A stretch of DNA of 64,000 bases. Source: Eleftheria terrae. Its GTDB lineage: Bacteria > Pseudomonadota > Gammaproteobacteria > Burkholderiales > Burkholderiaceae_C. Below, one piece after another: positions 25,286-34,059 of the stretch. The notes beneath the pieces are model-generated. The model saw only the letters and a program-made list of their open reading frames with translations, ran no database searches and was not told the DNA's origin. The position numbers and the translations under genes are program-made. Each line of letters opens with the position of its first letter. Position 1 is the stretch's first letter. Where the stretch lies: NCBI RefSeq assembly GCF_030419005.1, contig NZ_CP106951.1:3658001-3722000 (forward strand), read 5' to 3'.

Positions 25286-25729
25286 TCAGTGCAGCAGGGC
25301 CGCCTGGGGGGTCGCCAGGTCCTGCAGTTCCTGGGCGCTGCCCGGGCTGGCATGGTGGCAGACCAGGCGCCAGCCCTGCGGGCCCTTGACATAGACATTG
25401 GTGGCGACGACGTGCGCGGTGCGTGGGCCGTCGGCGCTGCTGAACTCCACCTTCTCCAGCACGCTGTGCACCGCCGTGGTGAGGGTCTGGATGCGCCTCA
25501 CCTTGTCGGGCCGGGCGTGGATGGCACCGCCGCCACCGAACATCTGCTCGAAGGCGGCGCGGATGGCGGCCGCCCCGACCAGCCTCGGGCCGCCGGGGTG
25601 CACGCAGACGATCTCGTCGTCGTCGGACCACACCGCCATCAGCTTGTCGATGTCGCCCTGCTGCAGTGCTTCGTAGAACTGGGCTTCGGTGTCCTCGGGC
25701 GAGGCGAGCAGGGCGATCGGTTGCAGCAT
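25286..25729 (-). CDS. SnoaL/NTF2-like fold protein (DUF4440 type)
   Basis: A 147-residue small cone-fold protein. Segments are EAQFYEALQQGDIDKLMAVW, DEIVCVHPGGPRLVG, AFEQMF, then antiparallel strands ending in GWRLVCHHASPG, as in the SnoaL_3 group. Such proteins are small-molecule-binding or isomerase-like, and many have no known substrate. It starts 25 bases after the purU stop and ends 10 bases before the hydrolase start on the same strand, indicating a purU-SnoaL-yheT operon. Confidence 0.85.
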   Translation of the reverse strand: MLQPIALLASPEDTEAQFYEALQQGDIDKLMAVWSDDDEIVCVHPGGPRLVGAAAIRAAFEQMFGGGGAIHARPDKVRRIQTLTTAVHSVLEKVEFSSADGPRTAHVVATNVYVKGPQGWRLVCHHASPGSAQELQDLATPQAALLH

Positions 25730-25754
25730 GGCGAGGCGATGGGCGGAGGGAAGG

Positions 25755-26639
25755 TCAGGGGAAGACGATGGTCTTGCGGCCGTTCATGAGCACGCGACGC
25801 TCGACATGCCAGCGCACGGCCCGTGCGAGCACCACGCATTCGACATCGCGCCCGACGGCGGTGAAGTCTTCCGGGCTCAGCGAATGGTCGACGCGCTCGA
25901 CATCCTGCTCGATGATCGGGCCTTCGTCGAGGTCGGCTGTCACATAGTGAGCCGTCGCACCGATCAGCTTGACACCGCGTTCATGCGCCTGGTAGTAGGG
26001 CTTGGCACCCTTGAAGCTGGGCAGGAAGCTGTGGTGGATGTTGATGGCGCGGCCCTTGAGGAAGTCGCAGAACTGCGGGCTCAGGATCTGCATGTAGCGG
26101 GCCAGCACGACCAGGTCGATCTCGTGCTCGCTCACCAGCTGCTCCACCTGCTGCTCCTGTGCCCGCTTGGCCTCGGCCGAGGCGCCGTTGGGCAGCGGCA
26201 GGTGGTGGAAGGGCAGGCCGTAGCTCTCGGCCAGCGAGGCGAAGTCCGGGTGGTTGGAGACGATGGCCGGGATGTCGACCTGCAGCTGGCCGGAGCGCCA
26301 GCGGAACAGCAGGTCGTTCAGGCAATGTCCGTGCTTGCTCACCATGATCAGCAGGCGTGGCTTGCGCGCCAGCGCGTGGAAGCGCGCGTCCATGCCGAAC
26401 TGCTGGGCGACATTGACGAACAGGCGGTCCAGCGTGGCGACATCGGCCAGGTGGGACGGCGCCTCGAAGTGCACCCGCATGAAGAACAGGCCGGTGCCGT
26501 CCGCATCCTGCACGTCGCCAAACTGCTGAGAGTCGATGATGTTGCAGCCGGCCTGGTAGAGCAGGCCGGAGACGGCATACACGATGCCTTTGGCGTCCTT
26601 GCAGGACAGGGTCAGGATGAATTCTCGGGACGGGTTCAT
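25755..26639 (-). CDS. purU: Formyltetrahydrofolate deformylase PurU
   Basis: PurU hydrolyses 10-formyl-THF to THF and formate, balancing one-carbon units. The 294-residue protein has an N-terminal ACT domain (FILTLSCKDAKGIVYAVSGL), the linker MVSKHGHCLNDLLFRW and a formyltransferase-fold C-domain with HHSFLPSFKGAKPYYQAHE and HYVTADLDEGPIIEQDV, where the catalytic Asn/His/Asp surroundings are kept. The length matches the family. Confidence 0.96.
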   Translation of the reverse strand: MNPSREFILTLSCKDAKGIVYAVSGLLYQAGCNIIDSQQFGDVQDADGTGLFFMRVHFEAPSHLADVATLDRLFVNVAQQFGMDARFHALARKPRLLIMVSKHGHCLNDLLFRWRSGQLQVDIPAIVSNHPDFASLAESYGLPFHHLPLPNGASAEAKRAQEQQVEQLVSEHEIDLVVLARYMQILSPQFCDFLKGRAINIHHSFLPSFKGAKPYYQAHERGVKLIGATAHYVTADLDEGPIIEQDVERVDHSLSPEDFTAVGRDVECVVLARAVRWHVERRVLMNGRKTIVFP

Positions 26640-26705
26640 GAGGATGGCCTTCTGGAGCCGGGATTGTAGAAGCCGGCCGGCCGCGGGCCCGGCCGGCGCG
26701 CCGGC

Positions 26706-28082
26706 TCAGGACGCCTCGGCTTGCGTCTGGCGGGCCCGGATGGCCTGGCGCAGCTTGCCGCGCACCAGGTCGATGTGCTGGCGCAGCGCGTACAGCTCGT
26801 CGGCATACGACAGCGGCACGCTGATGTGGGCGGCTCGGTTCTCGACCTCGTCGAGCTGCTCCAGCAGCTCCTGGGTGCGGGTCTCCGGCCGTGCCAGCGC
26901 CTCCTCGATCTCGCGCAGGCGGGCGTACCAGCGGAACACCCGCGAGCGCACCCGGAACTCGTAGAGCGGCGGCACCAGCCGCGACAGCGGGATCAGCACC
27001 GCCACGATGGACAGCAGTGCCACCCACATGCGGTCGATCAGGTTGGACACCCAGAACGGCAGGTAGCGCTGCAGCCAGGGCGCGCCGTTGCGCAGGTAGC
27101 GCTGCGCTTCCTGCGCCACCGGCAGGTCGGTGTTGACGGCATTGGGGAATTCGCCGGCCCGGGCGAACCAGCCGGCCTCGCCGTGGATGCGGCCGGCCGC
27201 CTGCATCAGCAGCTGCACCAGGGCGGGGTGGACGCCTTCGCGGGCCACCAGGGTTGCGGTGGGAGCGATCAGCTGGGTGTCCTGGCCGGGCAGGTCGCGG
27301 CCGAGGTCGACCACCCCGCGCGGCAGGGTCACGGCCGACAGGTGCTTGAGCTTGCGCGCATAGGCCTGTGCCTGCGAGAAGCTGAAGAGGCGGATGCCGG
27401 GCGTCTGCAGCAACATCTGGATCAGCGGCGAATCAGGTGCGGAGACGAACAGCATCGCGTCGGCACGGCCTTCCAGCAGGTCCACCACCGCCGGCGTGTT
27501 CTCCAGGTGCGAGAGCTTCAGGCTGTGCGGGTCGAGCGCGTTCAGCTCCAGCAGTTCCTCGGCCAGCACCTGCACGCCGCTGCCGGGCGAGCCGCCGTTC
27601 AGGCGCCAGCCCTTCAGCTCGGTGAGCGACTGCAGGCGGGGACGCTTCAACAGGCGCCGGGCGCTGTCTTCGCGGTAGAACAGCCACACCGGCTCGTAGA
27701 ACAGGCTGCCGAGCGAGACCAGCCCCAGGTCGGGCGGCTCCGCGTCGCCGCTCGGGCGGCGCCAGGTGCCGCCCTGCACGAAGGCGATATCGACGCCGGA
27801 ATCGGGCCGTTGCAGCAGCTGCAGGTTGTCGGCCGAGCCGCCCGAGGGCCGCAGCTCCACGGTGATGCCATAGGGCGCAAGCAGGTCGCGGTAGCGCCGG
27901 CCGAGCACCTCGTAGGCGCCCTGGGCGCTGCCGGTGGCCATCACCAGCCGCTTCGGCGGGTTGGGGTCCAGCACCCAGTAGGCACCGGCCATCAGCACCA
28001 GCGCCACCACGATGAAGGGCGCTGCCGCGGGGATCAGGTCCCGCAGCGACAGCAGCAGCTGCTTGATGCGCGAATAGCTCAT
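26706..28082 (-). CDS. Membrane-anchored TAXI-type (TRAP) solute-binding protein
   Basis: A 458-residue protein with an N-terminal membrane segment (AAPFIVVALVLMAGAYWVL), a TAXI-family periplasmic binding domain (RLVMATGSAQGAYEVLGRRY, GSADNLQLL, VDIAFVQGG, LNGGSPGSG, ALVQLLMQAAGRIH), a second membrane segment around VALLSIVAVLIPLSRL, and a cytoplasmic coiled-coil-like tail of about 85 residues. TAXI proteins normally bring ligands to TRAP permeases, but no permease is nearby and the double anchoring is unlike a free binding protein. It may act as a sensor rather than a transporter part. The start is the ATG at 28080-28082. Confidence 0.88.
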   Translation of the reverse strand: MSYSRIKQLLLSLRDLIPAAAPFIVVALVLMAGAYWVLDPNPPKRLVMATGSAQGAYEVLGRRYRDLLAPYGITVELRPSGGSADNLQLLQRPDSGVDIAFVQGGTWRRPSGDAEPPDLGLVSLGSLFYEPVWLFYREDSARRLLKRPRLQSLTELKGWRLNGGSPGSGVQVLAEELLELNALDPHSLKLSHLENTPAVVDLLEGRADAMLFVSAPDSPLIQMLLQTPGIRLFSFSQAQAYARKLKHLSAVTLPRGVVDLGRDLPGQDTQLIAPTATLVAREGVHPALVQLLMQAAGRIHGEAGWFARAGEFPNAVNTDLPVAQEAQRYLRNGAPWLQRYLPFWVSNLIDRMWVALLSIVAVLIPLSRLVPPLYEFRVRSRVFRWYARLREIEEALARPETRTQELLEQLDEVENRAAHISVPLSYADELYALRQHIDLVRGKLRQAIRARQTQAEAS

Positions 28083-28149
28083 CGCGCCTGCCCGGGCCGC
28101 GCTGCGTGCCAGGGCCCGGCCGGGTGGCACCGGCCGGCGGCGTGGCGCG

Positions 28150-28356
28150 TCAATGCCCGTGCACCTTCTCGCCGGCCTTCAGCTTGTAGAGCGTACCGCA
28201 GTAGGGGCAGCGCGCCTCGCCATCGGCGGCCACGTCGAGGAACACCCGGGGGTGGTTGCTCCACAGCGGCATCTTGGGGTTGGGGCAGAAGACGACGCCG
28301 GGACCCTGCAGGTCCTTGGCACTCACTTCAACGACGGATTTGACGAATTCGCTCAT
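28150..28356 (-). CDS. Small zf-CHCC zinc-finger protein
   Basis: A 68-residue protein with a putative Cys/His zinc site made from CPNPKMPLW, a histidine in SNHPRVF and CPYCGTLY, the zf-CHCC pattern shared with mitochondrial complex I subunit NDUFS6. The bacterial function is unknown. It starts 21 bases after the ilvE stop on the same strand; this ilvE-zf-CHCC pairing is common in beta-proteobacteria and supports a real gene. Confidence 0.92.
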   Translation of the reverse strand: MSEFVKSVVEVSAKDLQGPGVVFCPNPKMPLWSNHPRVFLDVAADGEARCPYCGTLYKLKAGEKVHGH

Positions 28357-28377
28357 CGGGGGGCGTCCTTATGGGGG

Positions 28378-29304
28378 TCAGACCAGGGTCAGCCACTCGG
28401 CGTACTTGGCGTTGCGGCCGTTGACGATGTCGAAGAAGGCGCTCTGGATCTTCTCGGTGATCGGCCCGCGCTGGCCGGCGCCGATGGGCAGGCGGTCCAG
28501 CTCGCGGATCGGGGTGACCTCGGCGGCGGTACCGGTGAAGAAGGCCTCGTCGCAGATGTAGACCTCGTCGCGGGTGATGCGCTTCTCGACGATCTTCAGG
28601 CCCAGGTCGGCGCAGATGGCGAAGATGGTGTTGCGGGTGATGCCGTTGAGCGCACCGGCCGACAGGTCGGGCGTGTAGACCACGCCGTTCTTGATGACGA
28701 ACAGGTTCTCGCCGGCGCCCTCGCTGACGAAGCCGGCCGTGTCGAGCAGCAGGGCCTCGTCATAGCCTTCGTCGGTGGCCTCCATGTTGGCCAGGATGGA
28801 GTTGGTGTAGTTGCTCACTGCCTTGGCCTGCGTCATCGTGATGTTGACGTGGTGGCGGGTGTAGCTGGAGGTCTTGACGCGGATGCCGCGCTTGAGGCCT
28901 TCCTCGCCCAGGTAGGCGCCCCAGGCCCAGGCGGCGATCATCAGGTGGATCTTGTTGCCCTTGGGGCTGACGCCCAGCTTCTCCGAGCCGATCCAGGTCA
29001 GCGGGCGGATGTAGCAGCTGGCCAGCTGGTTGGCGCGCACCACTTCCTTCTGTGCCTCGTTCACCTGCTCCTGGGTGAAGGGGATGTTCATGCGCAGGAT
29101 CTTGGCGCTGTTGAACAGGCGCTCGGTGTGCTCGCGCAGGCGGAAGATGGCGGTGCCCTTGGCGGTGTTGTAGGCCCGCACGCCCTCGAAGGCGCCGCAG
29201 CCGTAGTGCAGGGTGTGGGACAGCACGTGGATCTTGGCGTCGCGCCACTCCACGAGTTGGCCGTCCATCCAGATCTTTCCGTCGCGGTCGTCCATCGACA
29301 TCAC
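28378..29304 (-). CDS. ilvE: Branched-chain amino acid aminotransferase IlvE
   Basis: IlvE transfers amino groups between glutamate and the keto acids of Leu, Ile and Val. The 308-residue class IV PLP enzyme has VLSHTLHYGCGAFEGVRAY, the PLP-lysine region MTQAKAVSNYTNSILAN, YDEALLLDTAGFVSEGAGEN and FFTGTAAEVTPIRELD. Two adjacent start codons (ATG ATG region at 29299-29304) make the exact start uncertain by one residue. A zf-CHCC gene follows in the same direction. Confidence 0.97.
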   Translation of the reverse strand: MMSMDDRDGKIWMDGQLVEWRDAKIHVLSHTLHYGCGAFEGVRAYNTAKGTAIFRLREHTERLFNSAKILRMNIPFTQEQVNEAQKEVVRANQLASCYIRPLTWIGSEKLGVSPKGNKIHLMIAAWAWGAYLGEEGLKRGIRVKTSSYTRHHVNITMTQAKAVSNYTNSILANMEATDEGYDEALLLDTAGFVSEGAGENLFVIKNGVVYTPDLSAGALNGITRNTIFAICADLGLKIVEKRITRDEVYICDEAFFTGTAAEVTPIRELDRLPIGAGQRGPITEKIQSAFFDIVNGRNAKYAEWLTLV

Positions 29305-29479
29305 GGGCTCCTCAATCTATCGGGTCTCGAAGCGGGTCATTCTACTTTTGCCAGTCATCCTCCATCGAGCTGCTTTTGATGCGTCGCTTGGCGTGCGGGC
29401 CACCCCCGTGGCGCAGCGCATCCCCGACAATGCGGCCGGGGCCGCGCCACGCTGGCCTGCAACTCTTCGAGAACCTGTC

Positions 29480-30232
29480 GTGCCTTTGTCTTTCTTGCGT
29501 CCCGCGTTGCTGTCGGCCGTCATGGCCGTGGCCTTTCTCGGTGGCTGTGCCACCTCCTCGGTCCCCGACCATTCACCGAAGCCCCCATTGAAGCGGGTGG
29601 CCGTGCTCCCGGTGCTCCCGCCGGGGCAGCTGAGCACGGAGAACCGGAACCTGATGGTTGGCTGGGGCGTGGCATGGCTGGACAACCGCTACAAGAGCAG
29701 TGTGTTCGCGGAGAAGATGAGCGAGATGTCGGCGACCAGCGGCCGGAAGTTGACCACCGCCTTGATGGAGCAGCTTTCCAAGCAGGGTTTCGCGCCAGAG
29801 CTGGCCGAGTCGCCGCCAGCTCCGCCGGACGACCCGGGACATGTGGACTACGCCCGGCTGGCGACGCCCCTGCCTGTCCTGCATGTGACGATCCAAGACA
29901 TGGGTATGTATTCAAGCAAGCTTTCGCTGTACTACCTGCCGCGCATCAACGTCTGGGCCGGCTTGATGAAGCCGAAATCTGAGGACGACCTGTTCTCCGA
30001 GGATTTCTACTACGGCGCTGACGCGCGGGGCGAGAAGTACTGGAGCCTGCCGAGCGATGCGAAATACCGCTACGCCACCTTCGAGGCCCTGATGGCTCGC
30101 CCCGACGAAGTGGTCGAGGGCTTCGACCGTGGCATCCAGGCGCTTGCTGAACGGATCGCGGAGCAGCTCAGGCAGCGCTTCGACCCGACCGATGCGTCCC
30201 CGGTAGCCGGCGCCGCATCGGCGGCGCGCTGA
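29480..30232 (+). CDS. Putative lipoprotein, function unknown
   Basis: A protein of about 250 residues beginning at GTG 29480 (a TTG at 29486 is an alternative). The N-terminus is hydrophobic and ends in lipobox LGGC followed by ATSS. The mature part contains KRVAVLPVLPPGQ, which resembles the strand at the start of TolB/CsgG-like lipoprotein domains, then LTTALMEQLSKQGF and a C-terminal region rich in aromatic and acidic residues. I do not recognise a defined family. It is divergent from ilvE and convergent with the next gene. Confidence 0.75.
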   Translation: MPLSFLRPALLSAVMAVAFLGGCATSSVPDHSPKPPLKRVAVLPVLPPGQLSTENRNLMVGWGVAWLDNRYKSSVFAEKMSEMSATSGRKLTTALMEQLSKQGFAPELAESPPAPPDDPGHVDYARLATPLPVLHVTIQDMGMYSSKLSLYYLPRINVWAGLMKPKSEDDLFSEDFYYGADARGEKYWSLPSDAKYRYATFEALMARPDEVVEGFDRGIQALAERIAEQLRQRFDPTDASPVAGAASAAR

Positions 30233-30250
30233 GGCGGCTTCGGGCCCGCC

Positions 30251-30646
30251 TCACATCGAGGCCGGGTCCTGCGCCCCGGGCCGGCTCAGCTCCCATGCCT
30301 GCACCTTGCCGCCCCTGACCTCCACCGTCACCTGCGAGCCGCCCGGGTCCGACCAGCGGTAGCGCTCGGGCGCATCACCGAGCTTCTCGCCCAGGCTGCG
30401 GGTCAGCAGCACCAGCTGCATCATGCGCATGCCGCGGTGCAGGCGGGCATTGAGCATCACTGCGCTGTCGATGTAGCCGATCGGCGCGCTGCCGGCCTGG
30501 CGCATCACGCGCACCGCCTTGTTGAATTGCAGGATCAGCCAGAAGACGATCATGCTGAAGGCCAGCAGCAGGCCTTGCCAGCCGTAGCTGCGCCAGCCGA
30601 TCACGAGTGCCGCGAGGGCCAGGGCCCATCCGATCCAGGGGTTCAT
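30251..30646 (-). CDS. Small inner-membrane protein, function unknown
   Basis: A 131-residue protein with two closely spaced membrane helices at the N-terminus (WIGWALALAALVIGW and GLLLAFSMIVFWLIL), then a soluble part with NKAVRVMRQAG, MLNARLHRGMRMMQLVLLTR and the short beta-rich end GSQVTVEVRGGKVQAWEL. I recognise it only as a conserved-looking hypothetical. It stands between convergent and same-strand neighbours with 84 bases to the metallophosphatase. Confidence 0.75.
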   Translation of the reverse strand: MNPWIGWALALAALVIGWRSYGWQGLLLAFSMIVFWLILQFNKAVRVMRQAGSAPIGYIDSAVMLNARLHRGMRMMQLVLLTRSLGEKLGDAPERYRWSDPGGSQVTVEVRGGKVQAWELSRPGAQDPASM

Positions 30647-30730
30647 GGCGTGATGGTAGAGCGTGTGCCGCGGGAACTGATTGTGGATGACCGCAGGCCG
30701 GCGCCGCGGCGGCGCCGGCGCCGCAGCCGC

Positions 30731-31534
30731 TCAGCCCGGGCGGCGGGCCGTGGCGACGGCTTCGGCCTCGCGCCGGCCGACCCGCCCGGTGCGCAGCGCG
30801 TCGGCCCAGTCGCCGCGGCCATGGGCTTCGGCCTGCCGGGCCGCGATGTCCCAGTCATAGGCCACCGCGCGCAGCTGCGCGGACCAGCCGTGCCGGCCTT
30901 TCTCCAGCATGGCGTAGCGGGCGTGGGGGCTGCCGGTCTCCATCAGGTGCTCGTGCGGGTGCGAATCGTCATAGGCTGGCAGGCCGACGCTGCCGGGGTT
31001 GACCACCAGCCGGCCGTCGTCGAGCCGGCAGATGCGCGGCATGTGGGTGTGGCCGCAGACGATCACCGCGGCCTCGGCACTGCCGGCGCGCGCCAGCACC
31101 TCCGCATGCGTGGCCGCCCGCACGCCGCGCGAGCCGCGCTCGCCGAAGTCGGCGCCCACTGTTTCCAGGAAGTACTGCAGGTCGCTGGAGGGCGTGCCGT
31201 GGCAGCACAGCACCTCCTGCTGCCAGCGCAGTGCGGCCGGCAGCGACGCCAGCCAGGCGCGCTGCGGCGGCGTGAGCCGCTCGGCCGCATGGCGGTCGCT
31301 GGCGCCCATGCCGTCCAGCGGGCGCAGCACCTGCCGCTCGTGGTTGCCGCGAATGGTCGGCAGGGCCAGCGGTATCAGGTGGTCGGCCGTCTCGCAGGGC
31401 CACAGCGGGCCCGAGACGATGTCGCCCAGGTTGAGGATGGCGTCTGCCCCGCTCGCGGCGATGTCGTCCAGCACCGCCTGCAGGGCCGGCAGATTGCCGT
31501 GGATGTCGGACACGACTGCGAACCGCATGGCCAT
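30731..31534 (-). CDS. YfcE/MJ0936-type metallophosphoesterase
   Basis: A 267-residue calcineurin-like phosphoesterase with the dimetal motifs VVSDIHGNLPAL, NLGDIVSGP, TIRGNHERQV, CCHGTP and CGHTHMP, followed by NPGSVGLPAYDD. These match small phosphodiesterases active on model substrates or nucleotides. The physiological substrate is not evident from neighbours. Two ATG codons two residues apart (31534 and 31528) are possible starts. Confidence 0.93.
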   Translation of the reverse strand: MAMRFAVVSDIHGNLPALQAVLDDIAASGADAILNLGDIVSGPLWPCETADHLIPLALPTIRGNHERQVLRPLDGMGASDRHAAERLTPPQRAWLASLPAALRWQQEVLCCHGTPSSDLQYFLETVGADFGERGSRGVRAATHAEVLARAGSAEAAVIVCGHTHMPRICRLDDGRLVVNPGSVGLPAYDDSHPHEHLMETGSPHARYAMLEKGRHGWSAQLRAVAYDWDIAARQAEAHGRGDWADALRTGRVGRREAEAVATARRPG

Positions 31535-31583
31535 CCTCCTCGGAAGCGCAAATGGGGTGTTCGGCCGGCGCCGGGGCGGCGGC

Positions 31584-31916
31584 TCAGCGCGCCGGCTTGC
31601 TGCGGGCCTGCTCGACGCGGGCGATGCGCAACTCGAAGCCGCTGTACCACTGCTGGTGGCCCAGGCGTTGCGCCTCCAGGTGCTCGGCATGCGCCTTCCA
31701 GGCGGCGATGTCGTCCAGCGAACGCCAGTAGGACACGGTGATGCCGAAGCCGTCGGCGCCTCGGCAGCTCTCCACGCCGAGGTAGCCGGGCTGGCCGGCG
31801 GCCAGCTCGGCCATGCGCTCGGCCATCTCGCCGTAGCCGGCATCCCCCGGCGTGCGCAGGCTGCTGAAGATCACGGCGTAGTAGGGGGCGGCGGGCGTGC
31901 TGGCAAACGGGCTCAT
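31584..31916 (-). CDS. Antibiotic biosynthesis monooxygenase (ABM) domain protein
   Basis: A 110-residue ferredoxin-like dimeric barrel with YYAVIFSSLRTPGD, MAERMAELAAGQPGYLGVES and FGITVSYWRSLDDIAAWKAH. These motifs are typical of ABM/YqjZ-like proteins, which include heme-degrading and quinone-modifying enzymes as well as proteins without known activity. It lies 49 bases upstream of the metallophosphatase gene and could share its transcript. The start at 31914-31916 begins the domain at the expected place. Confidence 0.88.
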   Translation of the reverse strand: MSPFASTPAAPYYAVIFSSLRTPGDAGYGEMAERMAELAAGQPGYLGVESCRGADGFGITVSYWRSLDDIAAWKAHAEHLEAQRLGHQQWYSGFELRIARVEQARSKPAR

Positions 31917-32051
31917 GCAGAAAGTGTAGGCCGAGCCAGTGCAAATGGGGGATGGAGCTGCCACCGGGAAAGCTCTAGCATGCCGGCACGCCCGCTGGCT
32001 GCGGCCGGCGTGGCATGCACCATTCGAATGAAGACGGAGAGGGTCGTTCCC

Positions 32052-32582
32052 ATGTTCAAGAAACTCGCGCTGCTCGGCACGGCGGCGCTGCTGCTGGCTG
32101 CCTGCGACAGCCGCACCGCGCAGGAGAAGGGCCAGGACCTGGCGAAGGAAAAGCTCGACTTCGTGCAAGGCATCGGCAATGTCGTCAAGGGCCAGGGCAA
32201 GGACCTGGGCAGCACCGTGGGCGAGGGCGTGGGCAATGTCGTGACGGGCCTCGGCAAGGGCATCGACGTGTCCACCCAGGCCAAGCCGGTGCGGCTGGCC
32301 GACCCCGCGGTGGCCAAGGCCGTGCAGGTCACCCGCGCGCAGGAAATGCCGCCGGCCGCGGAAGGCGGCAAGAGCAAGGGCATGAGCGTCTATGTGGTGT
32401 CGGAGGAGGGCGTCAATGCGACGCTGCGCCTGCTGGCGCTGTCGGCCGGTGCCGAGGTGGGGCGCAGCACCGCCAAGGTGAAGATCGCCAAGGGTGACGC
32501 GAGCTATGTCGACTTCGAATTCGATGAGCGGGTGCCGATGGGCTCGGTCGACCAGTTCACGCTGGCGGTCGTGCAGCCCTGA
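32052..32582 (+). CDS. Small lipoprotein, function unknown
   Basis: A 176-residue lipoprotein: KKLALLGTAALLLAAC gives a signal peptide and lipobox ending at Cys20. The mature part has a glycine/lysine-rich amphipathic region with a repeated pattern (GIGNVVKGQGKDLG, GVGNVVTGLGKGID), then a beta-rich C-terminal domain (MSVYVVSEEGVNATLRLLAL, ASYVDFEFDERVPMGSVDQF). A GGAGAGGG sequence precedes the ATG at 32052. No known family is recognised. Confidence 0.82.
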   Translation: MFKKLALLGTAALLLAACDSRTAQEKGQDLAKEKLDFVQGIGNVVKGQGKDLGSTVGEGVGNVVTGLGKGIDVSTQAKPVRLADPAVAKAVQVTRAQEMPPAAEGGKSKGMSVYVVSEEGVNATLRLLALSAGAEVGRSTAKVKIAKGDASYVDFEFDERVPMGSVDQFTLAVVQP

Positions 32583-32597
32583 GCCGGGTGTCGGGAC

Positions 32598-32620
32598 CGC
32601 GCACGCCGGGTGCGTGCGCG
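32598..32620. terminator. 9-bp stem-loop between convergent lipoprotein gene and radA
   Basis: CGCGCACGC (32598-32606) pairs with GCGTGCGCG (32612-32620) over 5 bases, 16 bases after the lipoprotein stop. There is no T run, so it would be a weak or factor-assisted terminator. Confidence 0.4.
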
Positions 32621-32660
32621 CCGGGCGCCGGCCCGGGACAGGCTGCCCGGGCGCCTGCCA

Positions 32661-34028
32661 TCATGCGGCCAGCTCCCGCACCAGGTCGATGGCCTGCTCG
32701 ACCCGCTCCACCGCGTGAATCTCCAGCCCTTCGATGGGCTTCTTCGGCACATTGGCCTTGGGCACGACGGCGATGCCGAAGCCCAGCTTGGCAGCTTCCT
32801 TCAGCCGCTCCTGGCCACGCGGCGCGGGCCGCACCTCGCCGGCCAGGCCGACTTCGCCGAAGGTCAGGAAGCCGCGCGGCAGCGGCCGGCCGCGCAGCGA
32901 GCTCTGGATGGCCAGCATCACCGCCAGGTCGGCCGCCGGCTCGCTGATGCGCACGCCGCCGACCGCGTTGACGAACACGTCCTGGTCGAAGCAGGCGATG
33001 CCGGCATGCCGGTGCATCACCGCCAGCAGCATGGCCAAGCGGTTCTGCTCCAGTCCCACGCTCAGGCGGCGCGGGCTGGGGATGGGCGAGCTGTCGACCA
33101 GTGCCTGCACCTCCACCAGCATGGGCCGTGTGCCTTCCAGCGTCACCAGCACGCAGGAGCCGGGCACCGGCTCGCCGTGGGTCGACAGGAAGATGGCGCT
33201 GGGATTGGCCACGCCCTTCAGGCCGCGCTCGGTCATGGCGAACACGCCGATCTCGTTGACCGCGCCGAAGCGGTTCTTGAAGGCCCGCACCAGCCGGAAG
33301 GCGCTGTGCGTGTCTCCTTCGAAATAGAGCACCGTGTCGACGATGTGCTCCAGTACGCGCGGGCCCGCCAGTGCGCCTTCCTTGGTGACATGGCCCACCA
33401 GCACCATCGAGGTGCCGGTGGCCTTGGCGGTGCGGGTCAGCTGGGCCGAGCATTCGCGCACCTGGGCCACCGAACCGGGCGCGGAGGTGAGCTGCTCGGA
33501 GTAGACCGTCTGGATGGAGTCGATCACCGCCACGGCGGGCTTCTCGGCCTCGACGGTGGCCAGGATCTTCTCCAGCTGGATCTCGGCCTGCACCCGCACC
33601 CGAGAGCCGTCCAGCCCGAGCCGCCGTGCCCGCAGGGCCACCTGCGCGCCGGACTCCTCGCCGGTGACGTACAGCGCCTTCATGTGCTGCGACAAGGCGT
33701 CCAGCGCCTGCAGCAGCAAGGTCGACTTGCCGATGCCCGGGTCACCGCCGATCAGCACCACGCCGCCGGGCACCATGCCGCCGCCGAGCACGCGGTCGAG
33801 CTCGTCGATGCCGGTGGGCGTGCGGGCGATGTCGACCGCCTCGATGTCGCCGAGGCTGGCCACCGGGGCCGACTTCGCCAGCGCCTGGAAGCGGTGCTGG
33901 CGGCTGCCGCCCTCGGCCACCGTTTCTTCCAGCGTGTTCCAGGCATTGCAGTGCGGGCACTTGCCCAGCCACTTGGGGCTGGTGCCGCCGCATTCGCTGC
34001 AGGTGTAGACCGTCTTTTCTTTCGCCAT
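32661..34028 (-). CDS. radA: DNA repair protein RadA (Sms)
   Basis: RadA is a RecA-like, DnaB-related helicase that helps branch migration during recombination. The 455-residue protein has the N-terminal zinc finger CSECGGTSPKWLGKCPHC, Walker A GGDPGIGKST, Walker B AVAVIDSIQ, the RadA-specific KNRFGAVNEIGVF and a C-terminal Lon-protease-like domain with RISEPAADLAV and FGEVGLAGEVRP. The start at 34026-34028 gives the zinc finger at residues 10-27 as expected. Confidence 0.97.
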   Translation of the reverse strand: MAKEKTVYTCSECGGTSPKWLGKCPHCNAWNTLEETVAEGGSRQHRFQALAKSAPVASLGDIEAVDIARTPTGIDELDRVLGGGMVPGGVVLIGGDPGIGKSTLLLQALDALSQHMKALYVTGEESGAQVALRARRLGLDGSRVRVQAEIQLEKILATVEAEKPAVAVIDSIQTVYSEQLTSAPGSVAQVRECSAQLTRTAKATGTSMVLVGHVTKEGALAGPRVLEHIVDTVLYFEGDTHSAFRLVRAFKNRFGAVNEIGVFAMTERGLKGVANPSAIFLSTHGEPVPGSCVLVTLEGTRPMLVEVQALVDSSPIPSPRRLSVGLEQNRLAMLLAVMHRHAGIACFDQDVFVNAVGGVRISEPAADLAVMLAIQSSLRGRPLPRGFLTFGEVGLAGEVRPAPRGQERLKEAAKLGFGIAVVPKANVPKKPIEGLEIHAVERVEQAIDLVRELAA

Positions 34029-34059
34029 GCCGACATTGTCGGCGATGGCCGGGTGCCGT

